Of a stretch of 26,411 nt of DNA, positions 6,617-12,559 are shown one piece after another. Below the pieces are notes generated by a model. The model did not search any database. It saw nothing but the letters and a program-made list of their open reading frames with translations, and was not told the DNA's origin. Made by a program: the position numbers and the translations under genes. Origin of the DNA: a virus; IMG/VR virus record IMGVR_UViG_3300049215_000780, positions 1 through 26,411 of that record. One strand, written 5' to 3'. The stretch's first letter is position 1. The number at the start of each line of letters is the position of its first letter.

Positions 6617-6873
6617 GGTTCGACGATTCACTGGCGCAAGAGGCTTATCAGCACGGCCAGACGCTCCAGCGGTTGAGCGTGGCCGTATCCGCCTTGCGCC
6701 AGATACAGGAGATTGCAGCCGGCGGACGCCGCCCGAAGCTGCCGGCGATCCAGCGCGTGGCGGAGATCGCGCTTGACGTCCTCGCGGCTTCGCACGGAGG
6801 CGTGATTGACGACATGCAGCCGCCGGAGCTTTCTCGGCCAAAGTCAATGCAAGGAGGAGCCGAGCGTGGCTAG
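6613..6873 (+). CDS. Hypothetical protein
   Basis: 86 residues, not recognised. ATG 6613 overlaps the previous stop (ATGA) and follows GGGAGG. The product is largely helical: DDSLAQEAYQHGQTLQRLS, then QRVAEIALDVLAASHGG, with a Pro/Ser tail. It is placed between the two paralogous genes at 6233 and 6866 and may be part of the same duplicated cassette, though no second copy of this gene is visible. It overlaps the next gene by 8 bases. Confidence 0.6.
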   Translation: MRFDDSLAQEAYQHGQTLQRLSVAVSALRQIQEIAAGGRRPKLPAIQRVAEIALDVLAASHGGVIDDMQPPELSRPKSMQGGAERG

Positions 6874-7075
6874 TTACGAATGGCGGTGGGCAAATGATCT
6901 GGCGGATTGGTGCGCGCATCGAGCACGGATAGGCCTTTTCCCGGTGCCGCCAAACGACGAACCGCCCTACGAGCTCGACGAGCCGGAACCGGCGCCCGCA
7001 TGGAACGACTTTTTGCGCTGGGCAATGGATATCGGCCGTCGAGAAGGGGAATCGCTGCGGAGCTTAAACTCATGA
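6866..7075 (+). CDS. Hypothetical protein, paralogue of the 6233 gene
   Basis: 69 residues beginning VASYEWRWANDLADW. GTG 6866 is chosen because AAGGAGGAG lies directly upstream and because the paralogous region of the 6233 gene starts at the same point. Shared elements are EWRW near the start, GLFP or DLFP, NDEPPYELDEPEPAP and FLRWAMDIGRREGESLRS. No known domain; both copies are preserved in frame, so both are probably under selection. The stop overlaps the next ATG (ATGA). Confidence 0.65.
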   Translation: MASYEWRWANDLADWCAHRARIGLFPVPPNDEPPYELDEPEPAPAWNDFLRWAMDIGRREGESLRSLNS

Positions 7076-7164
7076 CCGGAATAGAGAAGCTTATTCTGCG
7101 GTGGGGGAGACGGAAGACGATATACGCCGTCTACAAACGGCTTGGAGGTGTGGGTCGTGGCTAG
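7072..7164 (+). CDS. Very small hypothetical protein
   Basis: 30 residues, starting MTGIEKLILRWGRRK, basic and helix-prone. The ATG overlaps the previous stop (ATGA) and its stop overlaps the next start, so position supports a real coupled gene. It is too short to judge from composition and could instead be a leader between neighbours. Confidence 0.4.
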   Translation: MTGIEKLILRWGRRKTIYAVYKRLGGVGRG

Positions 7165-7411
7165 TTACGGTGAGCAATCCATGTCCTTTCGCCCAGGAGA
7201 TCGGGTCATGTACCGCGACTATTATCCGGAGAGCCGCTACAGCGAGTTTTTAGGGGTGGGCGAGGTTGTCCGGGTGAAACGCTGCTGCCAACGGCCGGTA
7301 GTTGTCGTGTTCCGCGACTGCTCCGATGGCAAGCCAAGACGTCGAAGTTTTTCGGCGAAGAATGTGACGCTCGTCGAAGCCAGGGAGCAAACTCATGCCG
7401 ATCCGTCCTGA
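7157..7411 (+). CDS. Small beta-rich hypothetical protein
   Basis: 84 residues from GTG 7157 (GGAGGTG upstream), or 76 from ATG 7181. MSFRPGDRVMYRDYYP, then GVGEVVRVKRCCQRPVVVVF and ending AKNVTLVEAR, has the alternating strands of a small SH3-like barrel, a fold common in nucleic-acid or protein contact modules. The assignment is by pattern only. It overlaps the HNH gene start by 17 bases. Confidence 0.6.
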   Translation: MASYGEQSMSFRPGDRVMYRDYYPESRYSEFLGVGEVVRVKRCCQRPVVVVFRDCSDGKPRRRSFSAKNVTLVEAREQTHADPS

Positions 7412-7886
7412 TCTTCGCCCCTTTTACCACGGCCCGGCCTGGCAGGCGGTGCGCCAGCGCATTCTCACTCGCGCGGGCGGATGCTTCGACGACCTGGGGA
7501 AGTATCGCGGCGGTGCGAAGTGCGAGCAGTGCGGCCGCGTCGACCGGAGGCGGTACTGGGTGTTGTCCATGCGCACCGTGAACTTCGACATGCTCCTCGT
7601 CGATCAGTACTTCTCCCTGGTTAAGGGCGACGGGCAATTGTGGAGGTCGTGCGTTTCGGGCGGGCAGCGAACGCCGCTGCGGCTTCGGGGGGAGCAGTGG
7701 AAGCTTGTTCGGCGCGTCAAGCTGCAAATCGGTGTCGCGCACGTCAACGGCGTGGCCGGGGACGACCGTGACGAGAACCTACGCGCCTGGTGCCAATGGT
7801 GTCATCTGCGCCACGATCAGGCGCAGCACAAACAAACCCGGAGCGCGCGCAAGGATGCCGCGCGGCCGCTGTTACAGGAGAAATAG
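7395..7886 (+). CDS. HNH endonuclease
   Basis: 163 residues. The nuclease core is VAHVNGVAGDDRDENLRAW then CQWCHLRHD. H116, N128 and H137 fit the H-N-H catalytic positions. C43/C46 (CEQC) and C133/C136 (CQWC) fit the structural zinc site that frames this fold. Phages use such nucleases beside packaging genes for DNA cutting, or as homing enzymes. This one lies about 3 kb before the small terminase and downstream of small hypotheticals, so either role is possible. ATG 7395 overlaps the previous gene by 17 bases and follows CAGGGAG. The insertion of about 65 residues between the first CxxC and the core is longer than in minimal HNH proteins. Confidence 0.85.
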   Translation: MPIRPDLRPFYHGPAWQAVRQRILTRAGGCFDDLGKYRGGAKCEQCGRVDRRRYWVLSMRTVNFDMLLVDQYFSLVKGDGQLWRSCVSGGQRTPLRLRGEQWKLVRRVKLQIGVAHVNGVAGDDRDENLRAWCQWCHLRHDQAQHKQTRSARKDAARPLLQEK

Positions 7887-8078
7887 ATGCGAATCGTTCT
7901 GTGGTGTTTGCTTGGCGCGGCGGCCGTGCTTGCCGCCGTCGTGCGTTTCCGGCGGCCGAAGGCGCCGCCGATCGATCCGTCCCTCTACCGGCTCACGGAT
8001 GAGCAGCGGGAGGAAGCGACGCGGGAGCTGGAAGAGTATTTTCGCCGTTGCCGCGGAGGCAGGGGCTGGCCTTCTTAA
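7887..8078 (+). CDS. Small single-pass membrane protein
   Basis: 63 residues. The N-terminus (IVLWCLLGAAAVLAAVV, about residues 3-19) is a clear membrane segment followed by basic residues (RFRRPKAPP), so the C-terminal part should face the cytoplasm. The rest is acidic and helical (DEQREEATRELEEYF), with CAGGAG upstream of the start. Size and topology would allow a lysis accessory role, but nothing identifies one. Confidence 0.6.
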   Translation: MRIVLWCLLGAAAVLAAVVRFRRPKAPPIDPSLYRLTDEQREEATRELEEYFRRCRGGRGWPS

Positions 8079-8086
8079 AGGGTGCC

Positions 8087-8443
8087 ATGTGGCTCTACAT
8101 CCCATCCGAATCGGAAGTTTCTGCTCGGGTATTGGAGGGCTCGACCTGGGAATTAAGATCGCCCTCCGACGATCCCGAATTGTGGTGCTATGCGAGCGGG
8201 ATAGCTACGCGGCAGCCGCTCTCGTGGCCCGGATGGAAGGAGCGGCCCTGGATCCGGCTCCTGTCTGGGATCGAGTTGACACCTTCCCAGCAGCGGAGTT
8301 TCACGGCTGCATGGACCTTCTCATTGCAGGCTACCCCTGCCAGCCGTTCAGCGTCGCCGGACTGCGCCGGGGAGAACACGACCCGCGGCACCTCTGGCCT
8401 TACATACGACGAATTATTTGGGATGCGGCCCCGTGGAGAGTGA
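8087..8443 (+). CDS. Overprinted reading frame in the methyltransferase remnant (MWLYIPS type)
   Basis: 118 residues beginning MWLYIPSESEVSARV, Trp/Ser/Thr-rich, from ATG 8087. The same DNA encodes a cytosine methyltransferase N-terminus one frame over from GTG 8089, so the two starts overlap as ATGTG behind one AAAGGG site. I recall similar MWLYIPS-like hypothetical proteins in phage annotations, and their motif order matches an alternate reading of methyltransferase motif I and the PCQ motif. It is therefore probably a shadow frame that gene finders favour, unless it is a true overprinted gene. The present ORF ends just before the DinD-like gene start. Confidence 0.35.
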   Translation: MWLYIPSESEVSARVLEGSTWELRSPSDDPELWCYASGIATRQPLSWPGWKERPWIRLLSGIELTPSQQRSFTAAWTFSLQATPASRSASPDCAGENTTRGTSGLTYDELFGMRPRGE

Positions 8444-8457
8444 AACGTGGAACTTGA
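8089..8457 (+). pseudogene. Cytosine-5 DNA methyltransferase, N-terminal remnant
   Basis: 122 residues from GTG 8089. Motif I, SFCSGIGGLDLG (10-21), binds S-adenosylmethionine in this family. Motif IV, GYPCQPFSVAG (81-91), contains the catalytic Cys C84. DPRHLWPYIRRII (98-110) is the conserved segment after motif IV. The frame then ends; the ENV motif, later motifs and the target recognition region are missing. The family's terminal motif X appears 250 bases downstream in the same frame (8676-8799), so a full gene was probably disrupted by replacement of its middle. No activity is expected from this fragment alone. Confidence 0.75.
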
Positions 8458-8675
8458 TTACGAGCATTTTTCAAAATCGCTTGATGAGAAGAAGAGGACG
8501 ACGAAAACAGGGGTGGAATACTGGATGGGGCGCGACATTATGACGATGCTTGCCTACGGATCGTGGGAGAAGTTCGACGGTGTAGTGGGAAAGGCGATGG
8601 AGGCGGCGTCACATGGGGGGCTACGAACCCAAGGACCATTTTGCCCAAACGGCGAAGAAGGTCCTCATATGGGAC
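8447..8675 (+). pseudogene. DinD-like N-terminal fragment with frameshift
   Basis: From GTG 8447 (GGAGAG upstream), the frame reads YEHFSKSLDEKK, then GVEYWMGRDIMTMLAYGSW and EKFDGVVGKAMEAASHGG. This matches the N-terminal domain of DNA-damage-inducible protein D (DinD). At a run of six Gs (8615-8620) the family sequence continues one frame over as GYEPKDHFAQTAKKVLI; five Gs would keep it in frame. Similarity ends near 8675, where methyltransferase sequence resumes. The open frame runs on to 8938 with unrelated sequence. Either a broken insertion or, if the G-run is a sequencing error, a short in-frame domain. Confidence 0.6.
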
Positions 8676-8799
8676 TGCCCCTCTGGTGGACGAATATCGC
8701 GTGGAACAGACCCGCTGCATCGGAAATGCAGTCTTTCCTGGACAAGCAGCGCTCGCACTTACGGTTCTTACTATTCGAGCTGCCAAAAGATGGTTCTAG
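8676..8799 (+). pseudogene. Cytosine-5 DNA methyltransferase, C-terminal remnant
   Basis: The frame carries VDEYRVEQTRCIGNAVFPGQ followed by an Ala/Leu-rich helix to a stop at 8797-8799. RCIGNAVFP is the terminal motif X (usually GNAVxP) of cytosine-5 methyltransferases. It lies in the same frame as the N-terminal remnant at 8089. It is the only part of the rear half of the enzyme left. It converges with the LuxR-type gene, sharing 4 bases at the ends. Confidence 0.65.
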
Positions 8800-9131
8800 G
8801 CCACGCGCCGCCGCATCGCCTCGCAGCCGGCGGAACCGCAGAGGCAGTCCGGCGGGTGAAGGCCGGGCGGCGCACCCTCGCGGGTCAGGGCGCCGTCGTT
8901 CTGCAAAGCCCACAGCACCAGTTGCAGGCGGCCGTTGACGCCGGCAGCGGCCGTCATGGCCTGGATCCGGTTATCCACGGTCGAGACCGCGACCTCCAAC
9001 TCGTCCGCAATCTCCTTGCTCGCCAGGCCGCGGCAGAGCAGCCGGAGGGTCTCCCGACGCGCGCGGGACAGGATCACTCGCGGCTTCTCCGGGTTATCCT
9101 CCGATTTTGCGGGTTTTCTGGCTAGAACCAC
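8796..9131 (-). CDS. LuxR-type helix-turn-helix regulator
   Basis: 111 residues. Residues about 20-78 form a GerE/LuxR-type DNA-binding domain: LSRARRETLRLLCRGLASKE, then IADELEVAVSTVDNRIQ, then AGVNGRLQLVLWAL. There is no receiver or ligand-binding domain. The tail contains CLCGSAGC (about 96-103), perhaps a small metal knuckle. GTG 9131 is taken as start, with a promoter-like element ending about 25 bases upstream; an internal GTG before the HTH is an alternative. The gene faces the + strand gene at 9211 across a shared promoter region, so it may control that region or the neighbouring operon. It is the only minus-strand gene between the recombinase and the capsid genes. Confidence 0.78.
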   Translation of the reverse strand: MVLARKPAKSEDNPEKPRVILSRARRETLRLLCRGLASKEIADELEVAVSTVDNRIQAMTAAAGVNGRLQLVLWALQNDGALTREGAPPGLHPPDCLCGSAGCEAMRRRVA

Positions 9132-9134
9132 GGA

Positions 9135-9163
9135 TTTACCTGGTACTCACCGAAAAGTATAGA
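9135..9163 (+). promoter_or_regulatory. Promoter-like element toward the 9211 gene
   Basis: TTTACC (9135-9140), 17 bases, TATAGA (9158-9163) fits a sigma70-type promoter. The predicted start is about 40 bases before TTG 9211. The -10 overlaps that of the opposite promoter. Confidence 0.45.
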
Positions 9164-9184
9164 ATTTAACCCTATTTAGCACAA
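9156..9184 (-). promoter_or_regulatory. Promoter-like element of the LuxR-type gene
   Basis: On the minus strand, TTGTGC (9184-9179), a 17-base spacer and TATACT (9161-9156) make a good sigma70-type match, with the start codon about 25 bases downstream. The region is markedly AT-rich for this genome. Confidence 0.55.
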
Positions 9185-9210
9185 GGCCTACAGGTCCATA
9201 ATCGAGTCGA

Positions 9211-9606
9211 TTGAAAGCCCCGAAAGTCAACGTCGCTGCGCTCGTGGACCAGGCCGGCCGGCTCAAGAAAGAAATTGCCGCCCTCCGCGGCAAAGAAGAA
9301 AAACTCAAGCTCATCCAGGGCGAAATTATTGCGGCGCTGGCGCTTAAGCCGGACCAGGAGCGTACGGTCAGCGGCACGGAGTTCACCGCGCTGGTCGGGA
9401 TACAGGCCATCGACCGGGAAGTCACCGACAAGCTGGCGATCTTCACAGCCCTCGGCCGCGACCGTTACCTCGATCTGAGCCGTGTGCCGCTCGGCGAGCT
9501 CGACAAGGCTCTACCCAAGGAGTTTGTCGAAGGGGTTACCAGCAGCAGCCGCACTGGCCGCCGGGAGTGGAAATACCTTCCCGGCCGGCTCGCCAAGGCG
9601 GCGTAG
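9211..9606 (+). CDS. Hypothetical protein with coiled-coil N-terminus
   Basis: 131 residues from TTG 9211; no better start is available after the upstream stop and no clear ribosome site is seen. Residues about 8-45 (VDQAGRLKKEIAALRGKEEK) form a helical, coiled-coil-like segment. The remainder is mixed, with ALGRDRYLDLSRVPLGELDK and a basic end (GRREWKYLPGRLAK). No family recognised. It is the first + gene after the divergent promoter region and may be a target of the LuxR-type regulator. Confidence 0.6.
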   Translation: MKAPKVNVAALVDQAGRLKKEIAALRGKEEKLKLIQGEIIAALALKPDQERTVSGTEFTALVGIQAIDREVTDKLAIFTALGRDRYLDLSRVPLGELDKALPKEFVEGVTSSSRTGRREWKYLPGRLAKAA

Positions 9607-9688
9607 AAAGCATTAGCCCGTACCGGGCGGGCATCAGCCCTGGCAGGCGGCCGAAAGCCTGGCTCCCGGAGTTCACGACCGGATAGCT

Positions 9689-9919
9689 ATGTTGTTCATC
9701 GGATCACCACCCGCATGTCTGGCATGCCACGTGCCCCTTTCGCGTGGCGCCTGTCTCAACCGCATGTGCCAGGCCTTCCCCGGCCAGCGGCAGATCCGCG
9801 ATGAGCGCCTTCTCAGTCTCGACCGCAAAACCCGACAGTCCGCCTGGCCGCGCCGACGGCCGGCGCGGGCCGCGAAGAACTGCCGGCAGGCGCGAGCCAC
9901 CCGGAGACGCGAGAAGTGA
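9689..9919 (+). CDS. Zinc-knuckle hypothetical protein
   Basis: 76 residues from ATG 9689. C10/C13 and C22/C27 form a possible zinc knuckle (CLACH, eight residues, CLNRMC) with the same spacing as in the next gene. The tail is very basic (RRRPARAAKNCRQARATRRR), suiting nucleic-acid contact. No strong ribosome site is seen, so the start is uncertain. The stop overlaps the next GTG. The 82-bp gap before it holds short hairpins (GCCCG/CGGGC and CAGGC/GCCTG) but no T-run. Confidence 0.5.
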   Translation: MLFIGSPPACLACHVPLSRGACLNRMCQAFPGQRQIRDERLLSLDRKTRQSAWPRRRPARAAKNCRQARATRRREK

Positions 9920-10368
9920 GCGCACTGGCGTCTTGCATCCTCTGCCGCCATATCGCGGGGGACTCGGGGTGCCTGAACCGAAACTGCCGCAACTTTGCCG
10001 GCGTTGCCTCCCCGCGGCCGGTATCCCACCGGACCGTCCAGCAGCGCCCAGCTTCGCGGCGTCTCCCCGTTCTCAGGCCCGGCGGCGGCCTGGCGTATCT
10101 TGCCACTGCGGAAGAAATCCGCCAGCTCGTACGGGGAGGTGCCGCTAAGTCATTCGGCAAAGGCAGCCGCCTGGACGGCGCCGTGTTGCGGGAGGGTCCA
10201 TCCCGGCCGCACGCCGGCACACGCTACATCCACTGCCACGAGGTCTCCGAGACCTGGACCGATCCGGACGGCGTCGTACACCCGCGCCATCCGCTCGAAC
10301 CCAACGTGCGGGGCGTCTATACATTCCGTTTCATTCCGCTGGAGGAGGCCGCGTTCTACGGTCGGTGA
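9916..10368 (+). CDS. Zinc-knuckle hypothetical protein
   Basis: 150 residues from GTG 9916 (GTGA overlap; GGAGACG upstream). C7/C10 and C19/C24 (CILC, eight residues, CLNRNC) repeat the knuckle of the gene before it. The C-terminal part (HPLEPNVRGVYTFRFIPLEE) looks like a small beta unit. No family recognised; the shared knuckle suggests gene duplication followed by change of the tail. Confidence 0.55.
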   Translation: MSALASCILCRHIAGDSGCLNRNCRNFAGVASPRPVSHRTVQQRPASRRLPVLRPGGGLAYLATAEEIRQLVRGGAAKSFGKGSRLDGAVLREGPSRPHAGTRYIHCHEVSETWTDPDGVVHPRHPLEPNVRGVYTFRFIPLEEAAFYGR

Positions 10369-10372
10369 AGCG

Positions 10373-10564
10373 ATGAAAGCCCGCAGATCATCGAGGGCCG
10401 GCGGCAAATTTCTCGCGAGCCTGCGGCAACAGGCCTCGCGTGAAGACGGAGCCCCACAGGCGGCCCCGCCGGCACGGCCGCCGCTCCGTTTCCCCATCTC
10501 GGAACCCGACGAGCCCGATTATCACCGCATGTCCGATGACGGGTGTCCGCACCACTTTGAGTAG
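10373..10564 (+). CDS. Small hypothetical protein
   Basis: 63 residues from ATG 10373. Basic N-terminus (MKARRSSRAGGKFLASLR), a Pro-rich middle and an acidic end (EPDEPDYHRMSDDGCPHHFE). The composition suggests little stable fold. It fits exactly between its neighbours, ending one base before the next ATG, but could be a chance frame. Confidence 0.45.
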   Translation: MKARRSSRAGGKFLASLRQQASREDGAPQAAPPARPPLRFPISEPDEPDYHRMSDDGCPHHFE

Positions 10565-10565
10565 C

Positions 10566-11123
10566 ATGAAACCCCTGACGGTCAATCAGCTTCGCGCAGC
10601 CCAACTCGTGGCCGAGGACCGGCTAACCAACACGGAGATTGCGAAGAAGTGCAAGGTGGCGCGCCGGACGGTCGACAACTGGAAAAAACTGGCCGCGTTT
10701 CGCGCCGAGGTGCAGCGGATCCAGCGCGCGGCCGAGCAGCAGGTGGTCGAATGCGCGGTCTCCGACAAGAAACGGCGGGTAGCGCAGCTCAACGCCGACT
10801 GGCTGGCGCTCGACCGCATTCAAAAAGAGCAGGCCGCGTTCCTGCGAGCCGTCGAAAAGAAACACAAGATCGTAATCGCCGGCGCGAGCACAGGCTTAGT
10901 CACGGAGCGGGTGACCACCGCCGGCACCGAATACCGGCTCAACACGGCGCTGCTCCGGGCGCGCCTCGCGATCCAGGAAGAGGTGGCGCGCGAGCTGGGG
11001 CAGCGGATCGACAAGAGCGCGCGTGCGCTGGTGCGAAGCGTCGAGGATCTGAGCGACGACGAGCTCGACGCCATGGTGAAGGACGGAGAGCGCCGCTTCG
11101 GCGCGGAGGCGGTGCGCAGATGA
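10566..11123 (+). CDS. terS: Probable terminase small subunit
   Basis: 185 residues from ATG 10566. Residues about 5-42 form a helix-turn-helix (LTVNQLRAAQLVAEDRLTN then EIAKKCKVARRTVDNWKKL), the DNA-recognition layout of phage small terminases. A long helical, charged middle and an acidic end (EDLSDDELDAMVKDGE) fit oligomerisation and contact with the motor. The call rests on fold pattern plus position immediately before the large terminase, with only two very small genes between. Its role would be to recognise phage DNA for packaging. A regulator is the alternative. Confidence 0.7.
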   Translation: MKPLTVNQLRAAQLVAEDRLTNTEIAKKCKVARRTVDNWKKLAAFRAEVQRIQRAAEQQVVECAVSDKKRRVAQLNADWLALDRIQKEQAAFLRAVEKKHKIVIAGASTGLVTERVTTAGTEYRLNTALLRARLAIQEEVARELGQRIDKSARALVRSVEDLSDDELDAMVKDGERRFGAEAVRR

Positions 11124-11224
11124 GGGAGGGCATGCGCTATTTCTGCACCCGGCTCTATCTGCCGTGGTACGGGCAGCCGGACCGCGAGGGAATCATCATT
11201 CATACGATGCTTTCCTGCAATTAA
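11120..11224 (+). CDS. Very small hypothetical protein
   Basis: 34 residues from ATG 11120, overlapping the small terminase stop (ATGA). Rich in aromatic residues (YFCTRLYLPWYGQP). Unrecognised. Supported only by its coupled position. Confidence 0.35.
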   Translation: MREGMRYFCTRLYLPWYGQPDREGIIIHTMLSCN

Positions 11225-11227
11225 GCC

Positions 11228-11404
11228 ATGCCGGATTCTCAGGCGCAGGTCAGATGGGCACACGCCGTCCTCGAAGGCGATGCTAAGGGCGACCGGAAAT
11301 TTGCGCGCGAGGTCGTCAATAACATGAGCGGCCGCCAGATGAAGGAATTGCCGCAGCGCAAAGGTCCAGGCAGATACCGGGTGCCGGAAAACCGAAATGA
11401 ATGA
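11228..11404 (+). CDS. Small hypothetical protein before the large terminase
   Basis: 58 residues from ATG 11228. DSQAQVRWAHAVLEGDAKGD, then FAREVVNNMSGRQMKELP and a basic end (QRKGPGRYRVP). I have the impression of a small conserved phage helical protein but cannot name it. Its stop overlaps the ATG of the large terminase (ATGA), so translation is coupled. Confidence 0.55.
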   Translation: MPDSQAQVRWAHAVLEGDAKGDRKFAREVVNNMSGRQMKELPQRKGPGRYRVPENRNE

Positions 11405-12168
11405 AAGCGCTCGCCGAATCGGACTTGCGGCTTCAGCGGGAACTCAAGCTGATCCGGCAGGCTGCACAATACCGGGAGAGGCGCGCGGAGCTGCGGCTCA
11501 AAGCGGAAGCCAGCCTGGCCGAGTTCAGCCGCCAGGCGTGGCACGTTCTGGAGCCGGCGACTCCCTATGTCCATGGCTGGCACATCGACGCCATGTGCCG
11601 GCATCTCGAAGCGGTGAGCAAAGGGTGGATCCGCAATCTGCTCATCAACATCCCGCCACGGCACATGAAGTCGCTCTCGGTGGCGGTCTTCTGGCCCTGC
11701 TGGGAATGGACCACGCGGCCTCATCGCCGCTGGATCTTCACGTCTTATGCCGAGCCGCTGTCCATCCGGGACTCAGTCAAATGCCGGCGCCTGATTCAGT
11801 CGCCCTGGTATCAGCGTAACTGGGGCGACCGGTTCCAGCTCACCGGCGACCAGAACGAAAAGCGGCGGTACGACAATACGGCAACCGGCGTGCGGATCGC
11901 GGCCGGCGTCCGCGGAACGATCATCGGCGAGGGCGGCGACGTCCTGGTCGGCGACGACCCCAACAACGTGAAGGAACGCGAGAGCGAAGCGGCCCGCGAA
12001 GAGGTCAACCAGTGGTGGGACGAGGTCATGTCCACTCGCGGCAACGATCCCAAAACGGTGGCGAAGGTGGTAGTACAGCAGCGCTCGCACGAATACGACC
12101 TCTCGGGGCATTTGTTGGAGCGCGGCAGCTGGGAACATCTTTGCCTGCCGGCGGAGTACGAAGCATGA
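11401..12168 (+). CDS. terL: Large terminase, ATPase half (split gene)
   Basis: 255 residues containing only the packaging motor of a phage large terminase. The Walker A is the PPRHMKS variant (85-91, K90). VLVGDDP (181-187) gives the Walker B with D185/D186. QQRSHEYDLSGHLL, near residue 225, is the conserved motif after it. The ORF stops just after LPAEYEA. In this family the chain continues directly into a segment with DPRT and ELLWPERF, which here begins 680 bases downstream (12851). The two parts seem to match end to end without missing sequence. The motor would hydrolyse ATP to drive DNA into the prohead. A one-piece protein is not encoded, so the halves would have to assemble as separate chains. 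Confidence 0.88.
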   Translation: MKALAESDLRLQRELKLIRQAAQYRERRAELRLKAEASLAEFSRQAWHVLEPATPYVHGWHIDAMCRHLEAVSKGWIRNLLINIPPRHMKSLSVAVFWPCWEWTTRPHRRWIFTSYAEPLSIRDSVKCRRLIQSPWYQRNWGDRFQLTGDQNEKRRYDNTATGVRIAAGVRGTIIGEGGDVLVGDDPNNVKERESEAAREEVNQWWDEVMSTRGNDPKTVAKVVVQQRSHEYDLSGHLLERGSWEHLCLPAEYEA

Positions 12169-12401
12169 AATCGATTTTGCGGCGTCTCTTTTATCGCCCG
12201 TTAATGCGCTTGGCGCACCGGCATGGCTGGCACCACGTCACCACCTCGCACCTCGAAGACGGCTCCGTCCAGCACTGGTGCCAATGGTGCGGGCTCCGAG
12301 AAACACTTCGGCGCGACACGTTTGCCGGAATGAAGCTCGTCGTGGACTACCGCTGCCCGAAAAACACGATTCTCATCACGAACATCGGAACACCGCGATG
12401 A
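12165..12401 (+). CDS. Small hypothetical protein inside the split terminase
   Basis: 78 residues from ATG 12165, overlapping the end of the ATPase half (ATGA). The N-terminus is basic (MKSILRRLFYRPLMRLAHRH) and the middle holds CQWC (39-42), with C64 further on, perhaps a metal site. It has no endonuclease motif (no LAGLIDADG, GIY-YIG or HNH), so it does not look like a homing gene. First of three genes separating the terminase halves. Confidence 0.5.
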   Translation: MKSILRRLFYRPLMRLAHRHGWHHVTTSHLEDGSVQHWCQWCGLRETLRRDTFAGMKLVVDYRCPKNTILITNIGTPR

Positions 12402-12559
12402 CGGACGAAGAAGCCGACCGAATCGGAACCCTGGCGCGCAAAGCGCTCACGGAAGTGCTCGACGAAATCGACGCGCTCAACCGCGAGTTCTGGAGCGCGG
12501 AATTGGCCGACGCCCAACGCATTCAAACCGCATCTGGCCTTTGGAAAAACCGCAAATGA
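12398..12559 (+). CDS. Small acidic hypothetical protein inside the split terminase
   Basis: 53 residues from ATG 12398 (ATGA overlap). One helix-rich chain, TDEEADRIGTLARKALTEVL then DEIDALNREFW, with no known motif. It may be a small coiled-coil partner. Confidence 0.5.
   Translation: MTDEEADRIGTLARKALTEVLDEIDALNREFWSAELADAQRIQTASGLWKNRK

Larger units (their letters stand above)
6861..7170 (+). repeat. 14-bp direct repeat CGTGGCTAGTTACG at two gene starts
   Basis: CGTGGCTAGTTACG occurs at 6865-6878 and again at 7156-7169. Both copies contain the GTG start of a gene and encode the same first residues (VASY). The second gene is otherwise unrelated, so the 5' end may have been copied or exchanged. 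Confidence 0.6.
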
